Below, piece after piece: positions 30,771-38,753 of a DNA stretch of 45,333 nt. Below the pieces are notes generated by a model, which saw only the letters and a program-made list of their open reading frames with translations, was not told the origin of the DNA and ran no database searches. Each line of letters starts with the position of its first letter. The first letter of the stretch is position 1. The stretch comes from a virus. Made by a program: the position numbers and the translations under genes. The stretch spans positions 1 to 45,333 of IMG/VR virus record IMGVR_UViG_3300042868_012464. One strand, written 5' to 3'.

Positions 30771-31103
30771 CTATCTTCTTTTTCTTTTTTCTTCTAGCTT
30801 CTTAATTCTTGCGTCTTCTTTTTTCAGCCTCAAAATCTCAGCTTGAATTGCTTTATCTATTGCAGACTCATCACTTAGGACTTTGTTTTTCCTTTTCCTA
30901 TCTCTCCTTTGTATTTGATCTCTCATAATTAAAGAAAGAAGCCTAATGTCTTGCAATGTCTTTCTTACATCAACACCAGCGGCGTGATTATTATGCAAAA
31001 CAAGCTCTGTTCTTTTTTTTGCACCCTCAGCCACCTCGATTATTTTATACAATAAATCAAGTTCGCTTAAGTTTTTTAGATTTTCTAGTTCGTTCAAATC
31101 CAT
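30771..31103 (-). CDS. Small basic helical protein, possibly histone-H1-like
   Basis: A 110-aa, highly charged helical protein. Residues ~38-67 (HNNHAAGVDVRKTLQDIRLL, then MRDQIQRRDRKRK) resemble the NKAAGxRxRKxxxxIxxLxxxxR pattern of the small Hc1-like DNA-binding proteins common in Bacteroidota. The C-terminus (LRLKKEDARIKKLEEKRKRR) is a basic helix. It lies in the replication/recombination module, 1 nt after the 137-aa gene and 1 nt before the helicase. DNA binding is plausible from charge and motif, but the family link is by eye and uncertain. Confidence 0.72.
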   Translation of the reverse strand: MDLNELENLKNLSELDLLYKIIEVAEGAKKRTELVLHNNHAAGVDVRKTLQDIRLLSLIMRDQIQRRDRKRKNKVLSDESAIDKAIQAEILRLKKEDARIKKLEEKRKRR

Positions 31104-31104
31104 A

Positions 31105-31518
31105 TTAGGAATTGTTTTTTAGGTTTTTCAAATGGTCTTTTAATTTATCTGCCATTTCTGCTTTTTCTTCTTCAGAAACACTTCTTACTTTTGCAGCTTC
31201 TTCATTTCTTTTTCTGATAACTTCATATACAGGAACACCCTCTTGAGTTGCTTGGTAACAATCAATTGCGTATCTATCGTCACAATATAAATCAAACTCT
31301 ATTTTTACAAAAACAGAACCTTCCATTTTTATATTCATATTCCCACTACTTTCTACAGTTTGCATTTCAACCCAAAACATAGGAATTAAATCTTCTTCAT
31401 CGCCAAGTTTTCTAGCACACTCTTCTAGGTTAACCATAACTCTGATTTCGCCATTTTTTGCTCTTTGCAAAACATCCTTAATATAATTGGATACTTGTTG
31501 TTTAGTATAATAAGCCAT
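31105..31518 (-). CDS. Hypothetical protein, 137 aa, of the recombination module
   Basis: A 137-aa protein with an N-terminal helix (YYTKQQVSNYIKDVLQRAKNG), a central beta-rich part (IPMFWVEMQTVESSGNMNIKMEGSVFVKIEFDLYCDDRYAID) and a charged C-terminal helix (SVSEEEKAEMADKLKDHLKNL). No metal site or nuclease motif is visible. It lies 3 nt after the Fe-S type nuclease and 1 nt before the 110-aa gene, so it is co-expressed with DNA-processing proteins. The function is unknown. Confidence 0.72.
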   Translation of the reverse strand: MAYYTKQQVSNYIKDVLQRAKNGEIRVMVNLEECARKLGDEEDLIPMFWVEMQTVESSGNMNIKMEGSVFVKIEFDLYCDDRYAIDCYQATQEGVPVYEVIRKRNEEAAKVRSVSEEEKAEMADKLKDHLKNLKNNS

Positions 31519-31521
31519 AAT

Positions 31522-32445
31522 TTATTTTTTATATTCTATTAATAATTTTCTGTGCTGTCTATCAGAAGAATCACACATTGGATGCTTTCCTCCTTTAAGC
31601 GGACAAAACATACAACCCATTCTTTCTCCCATTGTAAACTTCACCTTTGGGAAACTTTTTTCTATGTGAATCATACGAATTGACTTTGCTAATTTTTCAA
31701 GTGAATATTTTATTTCATCCTCGCTTGAATTTATGTCCACAGTCTGTATGTTCCCAGGATATGAACTTGGATCCTTCTTTTTTCTCAACCTATTCAGTAC
31801 AACATAGGAACAATCTACATTACTCAAAGATACATTATTTTTTTTAGACCAAAAGAATTTATAAAACCTCATTTGACACAAAAATATTTCATCTTTTTTC
31901 TTTTTGTTAACATCCCAATCCTCACCTGATGTTTTCCAATCCAAAATCTTATATCTCTTTGTCATTTTATGCCTTAAGACCAAATCTATAAAACCCTTAA
32001 AAAAATACTTAGAAAAAATATTTTCATACAAAGGTTCTTCTACTGAAACCAAATCGTACTCATCCAATATCTTATTTAAATCCAAAAACTTTAATATGTG
32101 CTCTCCTTGCGTTAAAAAGTGTTGAAAATTTAATTTGTAGTCGTTCGTATCTTTCATGTTATCCATCATTTCCTTGGAAAACGTGGCTTTAAAATAGTCT
32201 ATTCTTTGATTTATTGACCAATTTTTTTTGAGAGATAATTCTATTGATGAATGGATTGCGTTACCAAAAAAAAGATGAATTGATGGTGGTTGTTGTAAAA
32301 TACCCAAATGCTTCTCAAGCAAATGTCTATGACCGCATTGATTAAATAAAGAAAACTCACTAAAACTTATATGTCTTCTATCTGCATTTTCTTTATTTAA
32401 TATATCGTAGCTCTTATTTTTATCTGTTACTTTTTCTATTACCAT
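31522..32445 (-). CDS. RecB/Cas4-like PD-(D/E)xK exonuclease with probable Fe-S cluster
   Basis: A 307-aa nuclease of the PDDEXK_1 group. Visible motifs are SFSEFSLFNQC (residues 27-37), GNAIH with H65, GFIDLVL with D154, ILDWKT with D169 and K171, and QMRFY with Q191. This is the H...D...DxK...QxxxY order of RecB, AddB and Cas4 nucleases. C37 and the C-terminal C278-x2-C281-x9-C291 give four Cys in the arrangement that holds a 4Fe-4S cluster in Cas4/AddB-type enzymes. It probably processes DNA ends during recombination-dependent replication. It heads the unit 32445-28835. A TATATTTG box lies just before the ATG, but no matching -33 element is clear. Confidence 0.88.
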   Translation of the reverse strand: MVIEKVTDKNKSYDILNKENADRRHISFSEFSLFNQCGHRHLLEKHLGILQQPPSIHLFFGNAIHSSIELSLKKNWSINQRIDYFKATFSKEMMDNMKDTNDYKLNFQHFLTQGEHILKFLDLNKILDEYDLVSVEEPLYENIFSKYFFKGFIDLVLRHKMTKRYKILDWKTSGEDWDVNKKKKDEIFLCQMRFYKFFWSKKNNVSLSNVDCSYVVLNRLRKKKDPSSYPGNIQTVDINSSEDEIKYSLEKLAKSIRMIHIEKSFPKVKFTMGERMGCMFCPLKGGKHPMCDSSDRQHRKLLIEYKK

Positions 32446-32493
32446 AATTTACAAATATACAAAAAAATAGCGTAAAAATAAGTTTTTTGGACA

Positions 32494-32500
32494 TATTTAT
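32494..32500 (+). promoter_or_regulatory. TATTTAT-class promoter motif before the 183-aa gene
   Basis: CATATTTATTAAAG ends at the ATG region of 32506 (about 5 nt before the start). Confidence 0.45.
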
Positions 32501-32505
32501 TAAAG

Positions 32506-33057
32506 ATGTTACTTAGTGAATCATACAAGGATAGACTGAAGAAGTTAGCTGGCTTAATGCCACTAGATGAAGCTATGAGCGTAGCTGATAAAACAGTCGC
32601 TATGAATAAAAGCTCTGAAAGATTTGGATTTAATGCTGAAACTATGAAACAAGCCATAGAACAAGGTCGTGAAATTGGTCTGAATTTTCAATCCAATAAC
32701 AAGAAATATAAAATGCCCACAACAAAATCTAGAATTATTTGGCCTGTTGCAATGGGTATGGATGAAAAAGGAAATCTTGTAATTAGAGGATATCACTTAG
32801 AGGGTCAATCTGAAAAAGTGGCAAGAGAAACAGGGTCTAGAAGTGCGGAAGCACAAGATGTTTGGAGACTATTTAAAGCCTCTAACATTAAAAGTATGTG
32901 GTTTACAGATAACTTCTTTAGCCAACCACTTCCTAACTACAAAGAAAGAGATAGTGCAATGGTTAGCATGATGGCTAGCTATAGCCCTGCTAAAGCAAAA
33001 GCATATCAAGATTCAATTAAAAACCAAGTAGAGCCAAACTCAGAAACAGAAGTTTAA
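32506..33057 (+). CDS. Hypothetical phage protein, possible WYL-like fold
   Basis: A 183-aa protein. It starts MLLSESYKDRLKKLAGL, a short N-terminal helix of a type I know from T4-like phage proteins and that may direct proteins to the prohead. A folded domain follows with KSRIIWPVAMGMDEKGNLVIRGYHLEGQSEK (I avoid the full run), then DVWRLFKASNIKSMWFTDNFF. The P-x-x-x-G-x-x-x-x-GN-x-x-x-R-x-Y/x-H-x-x-G plus WR-x-F-x-x-x-x-I-x-S-M pattern recalls WYL-type ligand-binding domains. No DNA-binding HTH is present. It is on the plus strand between minus-strand modules, convergent with the 145-aa gene (4-nt overlap). The function is unknown. Confidence 0.75.
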   Translation: MLLSESYKDRLKKLAGLMPLDEAMSVADKTVAMNKSSERFGFNAETMKQAIEQGREIGLNFQSNNKKYKMPTTKSRIIWPVAMGMDEKGNLVIRGYHLEGQSEKVARETGSRSAEAQDVWRLFKASNIKSMWFTDNFFSQPLPNYKERDSAMVSMMASYSPAKAKAYQDSIKNQVEPNSETEV

Positions 33058-33491
33058 AAAATTAACAATTTTTCGGCTTTTCCTTTTATGTTTTCCAAAT
33101 TATAAGAACAAGAGGTATATCCAATTTTTGATCCTTCCAATAAGAAAGATTTATCTTTTACATATAGATTATATATTGAATAACCTCTTTTTATTTCAAA
33201 TACAAGCATGTTTCTTACAAAGCCTTTCAGTAGCCCGTTGTTGACTATTTCCCATCTAATCTTATCTCCTTTCTTGAGAGCATCTTCGATTGTTTTTATC
33301 TTTTTTTGTTCCTGAACTTTTCTTTGGTTGTCTCGGATTTTTCTATCTATAATTGATTGGATAGCTTGACGTTGAAGCATTTCTCTTTCGTATGCTTCTC
33401 TCTGAAGGTTCATAGCTCTTTCTTCCGCAGCTTTCTTTATAAACTCGGATGGATTTTCCTCTATTGGTTTATCTTCGTATTCGTCTTCCAT
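33054..33491 (-). CDS. Hypothetical protein, 145 aa, with N-terminal coiled coil
   Basis: A 145-aa protein. Residues ~15-70 form a long charged helix likely to be a coiled coil (EFIKKAAEERAMNLQREAYE and on to KKIKTIEDAL). Residues 73-145 form a small beta-rich domain (KGDKIRWEIVNNGLLKGFVR, VFEIKRGYSIYNLYVKD). KGDKIRWEI...G.VR looks like a small SH3/KOW-like barrel start. It overlaps the stop of the SbcDC gene by one base and is therefore coupled to it. It may be an accessory of the recombination nuclease; the family is not recognised. Confidence 0.72.
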   Translation of the reverse strand: MEDEYEDKPIEENPSEFIKKAAEERAMNLQREAYEREMLQRQAIQSIIDRKIRDNQRKVQEQKKIKTIEDALKKGDKIRWEIVNNGLLKGFVRNMLVFEIKRGYSIYNLYVKDKSFLLEGSKIGYTSCSYNLENIKGKAEKLLIF

Positions 33492-36400
33492 TATGATATT
33501 GATAATGTTGTTACACCTGCTTCAGGGTTTGCATCTAAAATCTCTTGAGGTATTCCTTTTTTTATCTTGGTAACCTCAATGATGTTATCAGCAAAATCCT
33601 TAATCTCATTTTTGTGAGTAACAAAAACTACATTCTTGTGCTTATTCTTTAAATATTGTAAAATATTTACAATTTCCAAAGAAAGTCTATCACCTAGTGT
33701 ACCAAACCCCTCATCTATAATGGACATAGATGGCTTTGTAAGCGTGCTAATAAAGTGTAGAGCATCTTTTATAGCAATGGAAGCTACGAACTTCTGAGCG
33801 CCAGATGCAAACTGCAAAGGAAGTGAATCTGATTTATCTTCGCTATAATAGAAATACTCAAAAATATCTCCATTAGGAAGAATATCTAACTCAACTTTAA
33901 ACCCTACTATCTGTTGCAATATCGAATTTATCTTGCTGTTTATTATAGGAAGTTTCTTTCTGATAATCAAAGCAGGAATTCCATCTCTGTGCATAGCTTG
34001 CAGGTAGATAGAATATTTTTTAAACATTCTTTCTACTTCTTTTATAGATTCCAATTTTTCTGAATTTATCTTTATATCAGACTCCAAAACTCGAATATCA
34101 CCATATACTTCAGTGATGTTCTTATCTAGACCATATAACGTTACTTTGTATGCCTTTAGAAATTCATCTTGTGAATCTATGTAATCTTGAATTTGTTTAT
34201 TTTTATCTTCCTTATTTTTGTTTTCAGCAATTTTTGTTAAATTTTCCTTCAAAGATTCTATTGTTTTTTCCGCTTTTGACTTTACGGCTCTACCTTTTTC
34301 TAGTCTTGATGAATTATCTTCAACCTTTTTGTTATGTTCTATAATTTCCTTCATAGATTCAAACAAAGACAATCTGTCTTTAAGTAAATCTATTTTCTCT
34401 TTTCTGTTCTTTAGTGAATCAGTAAGATTTTTTTTCTTTTCAACCTGACCATCAATTACAATATTTTGTTTTGTAATCTCATTGAAGGAGTTTATTTGAG
34501 CTTGTAAAGTTTCAATTTCGCCCTTCTTCAACTCTATATTAGCTAAACATTCTTTCTCCTTTTCAGGATCTGCTTTTTGTTGAACATTTCCACAGGTAGG
34601 ACAAGATTTACCCCTAAGCGTTGGAAGCTGGTTTTGAAGACTTGTCATTTCTTCCCTTAGCAATATTATCTTTGCGTCCAAACCATCAATATTTGGCAAA
34701 TCTTTTTTAGGGTTTTCTTTTACCCAAGAATCAATCTTAACATAATCATCTTTCTCTGTTTTAAAAACAGATTGTACGGACGCCAATTCTTTAGAAACTC
34801 CTTCCTCAGTCTCCCCTTCTTTGAATGGGAGTTCTTTTTTAAAGTTTTTAGACAACCAATCTTCAAGGTCTTTGATTGCGGTGTCATATTTTTCTATATT
34901 TTCACCTTCTTCTTTAAGAAGTTTTTCTACTACTGAAGAATCGTTGTGTGTTAATTTTTCTACTTTCTCTAACTTCTTTGTTTGTTCTAAAATATCCGTT
35001 TCTACAGCTTCTTTATTTTTTGAAACATCTTCTTTTTCGGCCTTTAGCCTATCAAGCATAATATCTTTTTCTGACTTAGTTTTTTCTAAATCAGTAATCT
35101 TTAACTCAATCTCAAGCTTTGCTCCAATTTCTTTCTGTTTCTTTTTTATCTCCTTAAAGTACTCATTTGCGTACTCATATCTCATTTTATAGGCTTCCAA
35201 TCCAAGGTATCTGCTTATCAAGGAGTTTTTTGGTTGTTGACTTTGATTGATGTAATCATCTTTGCCCCCCTGAACTTGAAGGGTTACTTTTGTGAAATCA
35301 TCCACATCCCCAATAGCTTCTTCCACCAAACTTTCAACCTCTCTTTTTTCTGCAGTTGCTTTGTCTGACTTTTCGTTTTCCCAAGATTCACTTTCCAGGT
35401 CACCATCACCATCATAACCCAACTCTAGTGATTGATATTTTATACCATAAGAATTTGATATTCTACCATCCTTATGTTTTGTTGTTTTTACAGTACGATG
35501 AATCTTGAATTTTTTATCATCTATAGTCAAGTATATTGTTACATATCCTTGATTAGAATCTGTATATAAGTTGACAAGGAACTTTGGATCCCCGCCTCCC
35601 AATATCTCTTTGTAAAGTCCCCAAACTATCGCCTTAATAACATTCGATTTCCCATTGTAGTTTTCTCCGAATAAACCAGTAATACCATTGAGCGAGTTGA
35701 AGTCGATAGTTGTTGGTTTTATTGGAAAAGAAAAAATATTACTTATTTCTATTTTTTCCATATACCACGAACTACCAGTCTTATCTTCGTGTTCGTTTAT
35801 GCCAAGCTCCTGATTGATTTGAGCGTTTAATTTTAAAATATCTTTAATCTCCTCATCATCACAATCAAATGTCCCATCAGCAATAAACTCTTTGATATAC
35901 TCCTCGCTTTGTTTTCTTGGGTCTTCTTGCGACTCATCATCTACGAGAATATCCTTAGCCACAAATGAATGTTCTACTTTTACAATTTCACACCCATGAT
36001 CTTCTTTTATCTTTCTAGCAATTTGATTCTCTCTTTCTTGTGAAAAGTTTTCTTCCAATTCCTCGATGATAATATGAACTCTAGTTTTCTTTTTATTGTG
36101 GCTAAATCTCAAATGAGTTAATCTATCCTCAATGTTTTCACCTCTTGCAATCACAAGTTTAGAAAATCCGTAATCATTCGGAATAAACTTTCTAACGTGA
36201 GAATTTGAATCTGTATCCCACAACAAATAACCTTTGTCGATAGACTCGCCATAATTTTGTTGTATAAGGCTTCCACAATAAGCAACAGAGGCATCGTCTC
36301 TAAAAGATTGGTACTCATGTATATCTCCAAGCATAACCATATCAAAATGCTTGAATGTGCTTAATCTCATAAGATTATCGCCTTTTTGCTCGTAACCATT

Positions 36401-36946
36401 ATCACCCCTAGCCCCATAGACAGTTCCATGATATAAACCAATATATGTTTTATCATCATCTTTATCTAAAAGCTCTAGAATTTCATTATCCTTGCAAGAA
36501 AAAACTCCGTAAACAACATCATTTCCTATATCATAAAAACCACTATCAGGAAAGTAGTAAACGGCGTTTTTGCTATAATCTATCTTATCTTTATTTTCAT
36601 CAGTAACAATAAATGCAGTTTTATCCCCATCTTTTTCAAACATACTACCCAATTTGAATATTGGGGAAATTGCATCACCCTGCTCAAGCTGTTGTAGGTT
36701 TAAATCATGATTTCCCAATATTACATCCGTTGGTGCTATTTTTGATAAATTTAAAAGAAGCTCAGCCAACAACTCAAAAGAGTTTGGAGACATATTAATT
36801 TTGTGATGAACCAAGTCACCACCAAGAAAAATCCTATCAGGTTTTTGTAATTTTAAATCATCATAAAGTCTTTTAAAAACTTGTCTATATTCGTCATGTC
36901 TAGATCCAAATCGTATTTGGATGTCCGCTAAATGTGCAATTTTCAT
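33491..36946 (-). CDS. Fused SbcD-SbcC (gp47-gp46-like) recombination nuclease
   Basis: A 1151-aa single polypeptide combining both subunits of the Mre11/Rad50-type complex. Residues 1-~340 are the metallophosphatase (D8, D44 in GGD, GNHD at 78-81, H173 in LYHG, GDIH at 207-210). In the first motif the usual D-x-H reads D-I-Q. Residues ~396-1151 are the SMC-like ATPase: Walker A GENYNGKS (427-434), a long coiled coil with a zinc hook CPTC (782-785), the signature near LQFASGAQKF (1044-1053), Walker B SIIDEGFG (1075-1082) and VFVTHK. In T4 the two activities are separate genes (47 and 46) that resect DNA ends for recombination-dependent replication. The start overlaps the primase stop by 4 nt. 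Confidence 0.94.
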   Translation of the reverse strand: MKIAHLADIQIRFGSRHDEYRQVFKRLYDDLKLQKPDRIFLGGDLVHHKINMSPNSFELLAELLLNLSKIAPTDVILGNHDLNLQQLEQGDAISPIFKLGSMFEKDGDKTAFIVTDENKDKIDYSKNAVYYFPDSGFYDIGNDVVYGVFSCKDNEILELLDKDDDKTYIGLYHGTVYGARGDNGYEQKGDNLMRLSTFKHFDMVMLGDIHEYQSFRDDASVAYCGSLIQQNYGESIDKGYLLWDTDSNSHVRKFIPNDYGFSKLVIARGENIEDRLTHLRFSHNKKKTRVHIIIEELEENFSQERENQIARKIKEDHGCEIVKVEHSFVAKDILVDDESQEDPRKQSEEYIKEFIADGTFDCDDEEIKDILKLNAQINQELGINEHEDKTGSSWYMEKIEISNIFSFPIKPTTIDFNSLNGITGLFGENYNGKSNVIKAIVWGLYKEILGGGDPKFLVNLYTDSNQGYVTIYLTIDDKKFKIHRTVKTTKHKDGRISNSYGIKYQSLELGYDGDGDLESESWENEKSDKATAEKREVESLVEEAIGDVDDFTKVTLQVQGGKDDYINQSQQPKNSLISRYLGLEAYKMRYEYANEYFKEIKKKQKEIGAKLEIELKITDLEKTKSEKDIMLDRLKAEKEDVSKNKEAVETDILEQTKKLEKVEKLTHNDSSVVEKLLKEEGENIEKYDTAIKDLEDWLSKNFKKELPFKEGETEEGVSKELASVQSVFKTEKDDYVKIDSWVKENPKKDLPNIDGLDAKIILLREEMTSLQNQLPTLRGKSCPTCGNVQQKADPEKEKECLANIELKKGEIETLQAQINSFNEITKQNIVIDGQVEKKKNLTDSLKNRKEKIDLLKDRLSLFESMKEIIEHNKKVEDNSSRLEKGRAVKSKAEKTIESLKENLTKIAENKNKEDKNKQIQDYIDSQDEFLKAYKVTLYGLDKNITEVYGDIRVLESDIKINSEKLESIKEVERMFKKYSIYLQAMHRDGIPALIIRKKLPIINSKINSILQQIVGFKVELDILPNGDIFEYFYYSEDKSDSLPLQFASGAQKFVASIAIKDALHFISTLTKPSMSIIDEGFGTLGDRLSLEIVNILQYLKNKHKNVVFVTHKNEIKDFADNIIEVTKIKKGIPQEILDANPEAGVTTLSIS

Positions 36947-37947
36947 TCGTTTAATATTTTTGTAAGCCTATAAGTTATGTCCAATCTTTTTGCTGTTTTT
37001 AATAAAGCAGTAACAGCACCCTGCCCCTCATCTTCAAATAGTTTTGAAATATCTTTTTTGTTTGTCAAATCCACAAAGTAAACATCCAATCCCAACGATG
37101 TTAATTGGTCGTAATACTGAATACTATCTTTAAACGCATCTCCATCCAAGCAAAGCACAACCTTAGAATTATGTTCTAACAATTTGCTTATTAACAACGG
37201 AGAAATAGCTTTACCTAACAATGGAATAGAATTTGGCACTCTAAGTGAATCAAATACACCCTCAACCAAATATATTGTTAAATCCCAATTGATAAAGTAT
37301 TCATTATAAATTATATCCTGTACATCTGGAAACTCTGGTTTATAATATGGTATTTTCGGATTAAGCATATACGACCTTGCTTCAAAATAATTTATCTTAC
37401 CAAGCGAATTAAGCGATGGTAATATTATTCTATATTTTCTTGAGCCAGATTCCGTATAACCGATTTTATATTTATCTATTTGCTGTGGCGTTATTTTTCT
37501 TTCTTTGGTTGCATAATCATAAGCCATTCTATAAAGATTCGTATTCCTTTCATAGCTTAGTGGTAAATAACCATCAGGTAATTCGCAGGTAACTAAATCA
37601 TAGTTAATTTCAGGCTTTCTAAATATATTTAGATTCTGACTTTTATGCTCAGGAAGAAGCAACCTTAGCCTAGCTAAATCAGATTGCTTTCCGTAGTCAT
37701 TAACAAGCTTATGAATGAAACCACTATACTTGCACTTCCAACACTTGAAAACAAAATTAGAAGATTGATAAGCTAAGTTAAATTTATTGTGATCGTGTCT
37801 ACAGGTTGGGCTAGGGCAATTAAATTCCCATTGACTTTTGTTTTCTGCATTTCTAGAATTTTTTGGGCTACCTAAAAAACCTTCAATCAGATTAACAATT
37901 AAAAATTTATTTTCATCTTGACCAACCATAAAGACAAAGTTAGTCAA
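36943..37947 (-). CDS. DNA primase with zinc finger and Toprim domain
   Basis: A 334-aa primase of the DnaG/T7-type layout. The zinc-binding region has C44-x4-C49, H51/H53 and C69-x2-C72 (FNCPSPTC, FKCWKCKYSG). A linker leads to a catalytic core with a Toprim domain: TIYLVEGVFDS (E229, D233), LCLDGDAF (D268, D270) and KKDISKLF. It makes RNA primers for lagging-strand synthesis. No helicase domain is attached, so a separate replicative helicase must lie outside the window. All of about 14 Arg codons are AGA or AGG by my reading, which is typical for this phage. It is the first gene of the unit that continues into the SbcDC fusion. Confidence 0.9.
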   Translation of the reverse strand: MTNFVFMVGQDENKFLIVNLIEGFLGSPKNSRNAENKSQWEFNCPSPTCRHDHNKFNLAYQSSNFVFKCWKCKYSGFIHKLVNDYGKQSDLARLRLLLPEHKSQNLNIFRKPEINYDLVTCELPDGYLPLSYERNTNLYRMAYDYATKERKITPQQIDKYKIGYTESGSRKYRIILPSLNSLGKINYFEARSYMLNPKIPYYKPEFPDVQDIIYNEYFINWDLTIYLVEGVFDSLRVPNSIPLLGKAISPLLISKLLEHNSKVVLCLDGDAFKDSIQYYDQLTSLGLDVYFVDLTNKKDISKLFEDEGQGAVTALLKTAKRLDITYRLTKILNE

Positions 37948-38012
37948 AAAAATTGATTAAAAAATTACGTAATCATACAAATAAATATTTTTTGCATTAA
38001 AAAAATTTTTAA

Positions 38013-38019
38013 TATTTAT
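38013..38019 (+). promoter_or_regulatory. TATTTAT-class promoter motif of the lysis operon
   Basis: TAATATTTATTAAAAAAAG lies about 13 nt before the ATG at 38033. The 85-nt gap before it (37948-38032) is otherwise A/T-rich and holds a short palindrome ATTACGTAAT (37964-37973) between the divergent primase and holin genes. Confidence 0.55.
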
Positions 38020-38032
38020 TAAAAAAAGAACA

Positions 38033-38308
38033 ATGAAAAAATTTTTTAGAGAGCTTGTATCAGATAATAACAAAGTAAACGAGCAAGCATTTGTAGGAGT
38101 AGTAGCGTTTTTCGCTATGGTATTTATCTTAATAGTTGATGTGGTTACAGGTATTTGGAGTAAAGAATTGGTAATTAAGGAATTCATTTTTGATGGATTT
38201 ATGATTATTACTCTTGGAGCATTTGGAATTACGACAGCAGGTAGAATTATATCACTTAAAAAAAACAATAAAGATGAAAATAACGAAGACGGGGAAAGCG
38301 GGAATTGA
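38033..38308 (+). CDS. Holin-like two-helix membrane protein
   Basis: A 91-aa protein with two transmembrane helices at about residues 20-41 (FVGVVAFFAMVFILIVDVVTG) and 52-72 (FIFDGFMIITLGAFGITTAG). It has a charged N-terminus (MKKFFRELVSDNNK) and a highly charged C-terminal tail (KKNNKDENNEDGESGN). This size and layout, directly in front of a lysozyme gene that it overlaps by 35 nt, are typical of class II/III holins. These form inner-membrane lesions and release the endolysin at a set time. It is the first gene of a six-gene plus-strand operon that also holds signalling genes. Confidence 0.82.
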   Translation: MKKFFRELVSDNNKVNEQAFVGVVAFFAMVFILIVDVVTGIWSKELVIKEFIFDGFMIITLGAFGITTAGRIISLKKNNKDENNEDGESGN

Positions 38309-38732
38309 TATGATTAAAGCATTTGAAGGGTTCAGAGCAGCTCCTTACAAATGTTCCGCAGGTGTTCCTACAATTGGATACGGAGCTACTTTTTATCCTG
38401 GTGGTAAAAAAGTAACAATGACGGATGCAGCTATAACAGAAGAGCAAGCTGTTGAATTGTTAGCAAATATGCTTGTAAGTTTTGAAAAATATGTAGACAG
38501 CTACTGTGTAGATACTATTACACAGAATCAGTTTGATGCATTGGTATCATTTGCATACAACTTAGGTCCATCAAGCTTAAAATCTTCTACCCTGCTTAAG
38601 AAAGTAAACACTAACCCTGAAGATGAATCAATCAGATTAGAATTTATGAAGTGGGTTAAAGCTGGAGGTAAAACATTAAAAGGTCTTGTAAGACGCAGAG
38701 AAGCTGAAGCAAATCTATATTTTACAAAATAA
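38274..38732 (+). CDS. Phage lysozyme (endolysin), T4/P22-type muramidase
   Basis: A 152-aa lysozyme. The ATG at 38274 is chosen because the family N-terminus begins there; a longer frame back to 38214 would lie inside the holin gene. The catalytic motif is E18-x8-C27-x5-T33 (FEGFRAAPYKC, then PTIGYG), the E-8-D/C-5-T form with Cys in place of Asp. Further family features are TQNQFDALVSFAYNLG (83-98) and LVRRREAEANLY near the end. It cleaves the MurNAc-GlcNAc bond in peptidoglycan. There is no signal peptide or SAR helix, so it depends on the holin for release. It is followed 21 nt later by the histidine kinase gene. Confidence 0.93.
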   Translation: MKITKTGKAGIDMIKAFEGFRAAPYKCSAGVPTIGYGATFYPGGKKVTMTDAAITEEQAVELLANMLVSFEKYVDSYCVDTITQNQFDALVSFAYNLGPSSLKSSTLLKKVNTNPEDESIRLEFMKWVKAGGKTLKGLVRRREAEANLYFTK

Positions 38733-38753
38733 AAAAACCTAGTTGGCATAGTT

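Noticed and set aside
34150-35192. Plus-strand frames of 64-123 codons inside the SbcDC gene
   Set aside because: They lie opposite the coiled-coil region, are Ser/Phe/Leu-rich as expected of antisense to Lys/Glu codons, and have no promoter or leader.
37948-38032. ATTACGTAAT palindrome between primase and holin as an origin or attachment site
   Set aside because: It is only 10 bp, in A/T-rich sequence, with no iterons or flanking repeats.
38214-38273. Longer start for the lysozyme at 38214
   Set aside because: The extra 20 residues are encoded inside the holin gene and do not belong to the lysozyme family N-terminus; the ATG at 38274 fits better.
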